Positions 62,086 through 64,000 of a DNA stretch of 64,000 nt are shown here, one piece after another. The stretch covers positions 2,164,960-2,228,959 of the forward strand of contig JAINUG010000002.1 in assembly GCA_029706075.1 (NCBI GenBank). Direction: 5' to 3'. The stretch's first letter is position 1. Every line of letters begins with the position of its first letter. The notes under the pieces are model-generated. The model was not told where the DNA came from, did not search any database, and saw only the letters and a program-made list of their open reading frames with translations. This DNA comes from Aldrovandia affinis. Its lineage: Eukaryota > Chordata > Actinopteri > Notacanthiformes > Halosauridae. Both the position numbers and the translations under genes were made by a program.

Positions 62086-62562
62086 CTAGTCATGACGTTT
62101 TCACAGGACTTCTATGTCAGACATCAACAACAGTTAAAGCGAATCACAGTTCTAGACATACTCAGACCTAACTACATACTGTATAAAAATTGCACAATTA
62201 TATATTAACAATCACTGCAAAAGTACTTCACCTAATCAGACAGTTGTTTTTTTTTTAAAGGATAATCCTACATCTAATTAGCCCATGATAAACCGCGGCT
62301 AACGCGGTGGGTTTTCGTCTCTGCAGTCAGAAGCAGTCAGGCAGAGGCAACGTGATCGGTCAAAATCATGGTGCTGTGGTACTTTACAAGAGCATAATTT
62401 GCCAGTTTTCCCTGCTGCGTCCAGTTCACGCTGTAGTCGTACATATACATCATTTAAAGTTGTGTGCAATGTGGGCAGAATCGAATAATAGACATGATAC
62501 TGAAATTGTATTGCATGCAGCAACCTGATTGAATTAAACATGCAGTCAGGGACGACCCTACC

Positions 62563-62618
62563 CCCCCCTCCCCCTCCCCCCCCCCCTCCCCTCCCTAACC
62601 CCACCCCCAGGCCATTTC
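62563..62618 (-). repeat. Poly(C)/poly(G) tract in the putative 3' UTR
   Basis: The + strand is almost pure C with few T; the mRNA-sense strand is G-rich and could form a G-quadruplex. Confidence 0.85.
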
Positions 62619-63489
62619 CAGGGCGCCCCCCTCCATGCGAGTCTATTCCCCTCGGGAGAAGGTGCACTCCGCTATCACGTGTTTGTCCTTTTTTTGTCGT
62701 TGTTAGACCTGAGCCTGAATAAAGTACGATGGCATCAGGATATACCATGGATTTAGCAGCAAAAGCTATTGCAGCATTACATTTACATAACACTAAAATG
62801 ATAAAACAAATACAAATAAAAGACCTAACCAAACGTATTAAAAGCAAAAACAAAAAAAAAAGGATTCTGATTGCGCTTATGAGGTATTAATATTTCAAAG
62901 TCAAAATGGAGAGCAAATATAGGCTTGCTATTCTAAATCTGGGTATTTTTGACCCACACTACTGATTATTGAATAGTTTAATTTTTTTTGCTACATGTTA
63001 TGCCACCTATTTTTATTATTATATTAAATTAATTTATTCTTTTACCTTTGGTAATTGTGTTTTTTTATTTTTTACTAGGGGCAATGTCCTACCATTTCTG
63101 AAAATAAGTGCATGCTCCTGTCACATAAAATTAAATTATCTATATATAGATAGATATAAAACAAAAAAATATATAATTTTTCATATATATCGTCTCACTT
63201 GGGTTTCAGTCTGGTGGGGCAGGTTGTAATGGGGCAGACTGAACCACCAGACCAACAGGACAAGGGATGAAAGAATCTCCAGGTTGTATTACCAGGCCTG
63301 GCACCCTCTCGAATGTGTGGTTTGTGTACATTTTAGTGCCAAAGTGCAAATTCTCAACAGATAAACTGATTCATCGTTAATTTTCTTTCCTTTTTCAGAA
63401 TACAGAATATATATATATAAGGACAATGAGCTGAGAATGGTAAATAAAAGAAGAAAAGAAAACGACTGGGGAGTCGTTTTCATCGTCAT

Positions 63490-63660
63490 GGTGGAGGTGG
63501 ATTCTGGTGGGGCGCGGAGGGGGGGTGGTTGTGGTGATGGGGGAGGGGGCAGCGGGTTGGGGTTGGGGGTGCAGCGCTGTCCCGGTATGCTGGGTGGGGG
63601 GGGGGGGGGGGGCTGGGTGGAGTTGGAGGGGGGGAGTGGGGGGGGGTCAGGGCAGGGGGG
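63490..63660 (-). repeat. C-rich segment just after the cpeb3 stop
   Basis: The + strand is G-rich with an 18-20 G run at 63595-63612. In the mRNA sense this is a C-rich patch within 190 nt of the stop codon. Confidence 0.9.
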
Positions 63661-63676
63661 GCGGTGCTGGGGCCCC

Positions 63677-63904
63677 TCAGCTCCAGCGGAAGGACACGTG
63701 ACGTGGCCGGTCTCCGCCCTCCTTCACCAGCGGCTTGTGGAACTCCCTCCCGGCGCGGGAGTGGATGCTGGCCCAGCAGTACTCGCAGTAGTACTGCAGG
63801 CAGGTGACGTTGGCGCAGAAGAAGGGGGCGAACTTGCCCCCGCAGCGCGCCCCCTGACACTCATCACACAGCTGGTCGTCCAGCACGTAGGGCTTCACCT
63901 CCAC
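63677..63904 (-). CDS. cpeb3: CPEB3 last coding exon (C-terminal ZZ zinc-binding domain)
   Basis: CPEB proteins bind CPE motifs in mRNA 3' UTRs and control polyadenylation and translation, in neurons for CPEB3. This exon encodes 75 residues, VEVKPYVLDDQLCDECQG onward to SFRWS, then TGA at 63679-63677. The ZZ-type ligands are visible: CDEC, ARCGGKFAPFFC, TCLQYYCEYC and two His in HSRAGREFH. The acceptor on the - strand is CCTGCAG|GTGGAG. CPEB2, 3 and 4 are almost identical here; the tail-to-tail position next to btaf1, as in human, points to cpeb3. Upstream exons lie beyond the window. Confidence 0.93.
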   Translation of the reverse strand: MEVKPYVLDDQLCDECQGARCGGKFAPFFCANVTCLQYYCEYCWASIHSRAGREFHKPLVKEGGDRPRHVSFRWS

Positions 63905-64000
63905 CTGCAGGGGGCAGCAGAGACAGAGTGCAGCACGCTCAGCCCGTGTTTACTGACAGTTTTACTGCGTGCCACTGTGTGCGTATGTGTGCATGCGCAT
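63905..64000 (-). other. cpeb3: cpeb3 last intron (partial)
   Basis: Only the 3' end of the intron is in the window, with a pyrimidine-rich CTGCTGCCCCCTGCAG acceptor on the - strand. Confidence 0.85.

Larger units (their letters stand above)
58010..63676 (-). other. cpeb3: Putative long cpeb3 3' UTR
   Basis: On the - strand, ATTAAA at 58036-58031 followed by a GT-rich stretch is a plausible distal poly(A) signal, and several AATAAA sites (for example near 59350, 59600 and 60100) may be alternatives. The region is AT-rich, free of recognisable transposons, and carries C- or G-rich patches at 61280-61440, 62560-62620 and 63490-63660 and a (TG)n at 61945-62085. The extent is inferred. Confidence 0.45.

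Noticed and set aside
62540-62722. Pro-rich frame at a C-rich run
   Set aside because: It is a translation of a poly(C) tract within the putative cpeb3 3' UTR.

Overview
This window is vertebrate nuclear DNA, almost certainly from a ray-finned (teleost-type) fish. It holds a complete 38-exon vertebrate gene, many tRNA-derived SINEs with fish-type tails, several Tc1-family transposons, piggyBac-like and hAT-like DNA transposon pieces, and dense microsatellites. No bacterial-style gene, operon, CRISPR array or phage is present.

Layout. 1-6690 is a tandem duplication of a roughly 1.7-kb unit that resembles the last exon plus 3' UTR of a gene I do not recognise; the copies carry different transposon insertions. 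6690-17500 is intergenic and repeat-bearing, with no gene I can support. 17560-56720 is btaf1 on the + strand (the TBP-removing Snf2 ATPase BTAF1/TAF172, the vertebrate Mot1). All 38 coding exons have consistent phases and GT/AG splice sites. They give 1860 codons plus a stop, against 1849 residues in human. The introns hold most of the mobile elements. 56720-58010 is the short gap between genes, with a 40-bp minisatellite. 58010-63904 is the 3' end of a CPEB-family gene on the - strand. Its last coding exon encodes the C-terminal ZZ zinc-binding domain, and a long AT-rich putative 3' UTR follows. The tail-to-tail arrangement with btaf1 matches human BTAF1-CPEB3 and identifies it as cpeb3.

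How the genes work. BTAF1 uses ATP to strip TBP from DNA and so redistributes TBP between TATA-containing and TATA-less promoters. CPEB3 is an RNA-binding translational regulator. They are neighbours by old synteny and nothing here suggests a shared pathway. The btaf1 promoter itself seems to have a TATA-like box, a palindromic pair of CCAAT boxes and a 42-codon uORF that ends 9 nt before the start codon.

The most notable observations are: the tandem duplication whose copies serve as empty and filled sites for two Tc1 elements and a SINE; a perfect 30-bp hairpin in intron 4; a minisatellite in intron 33 grown from the exon 33 splice donor; a splice acceptor in intron 25 with a TG tract instead of a pyrimidine tract; and a stop-free repeat after exon 27. 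I found no convincing new multi-gene system.
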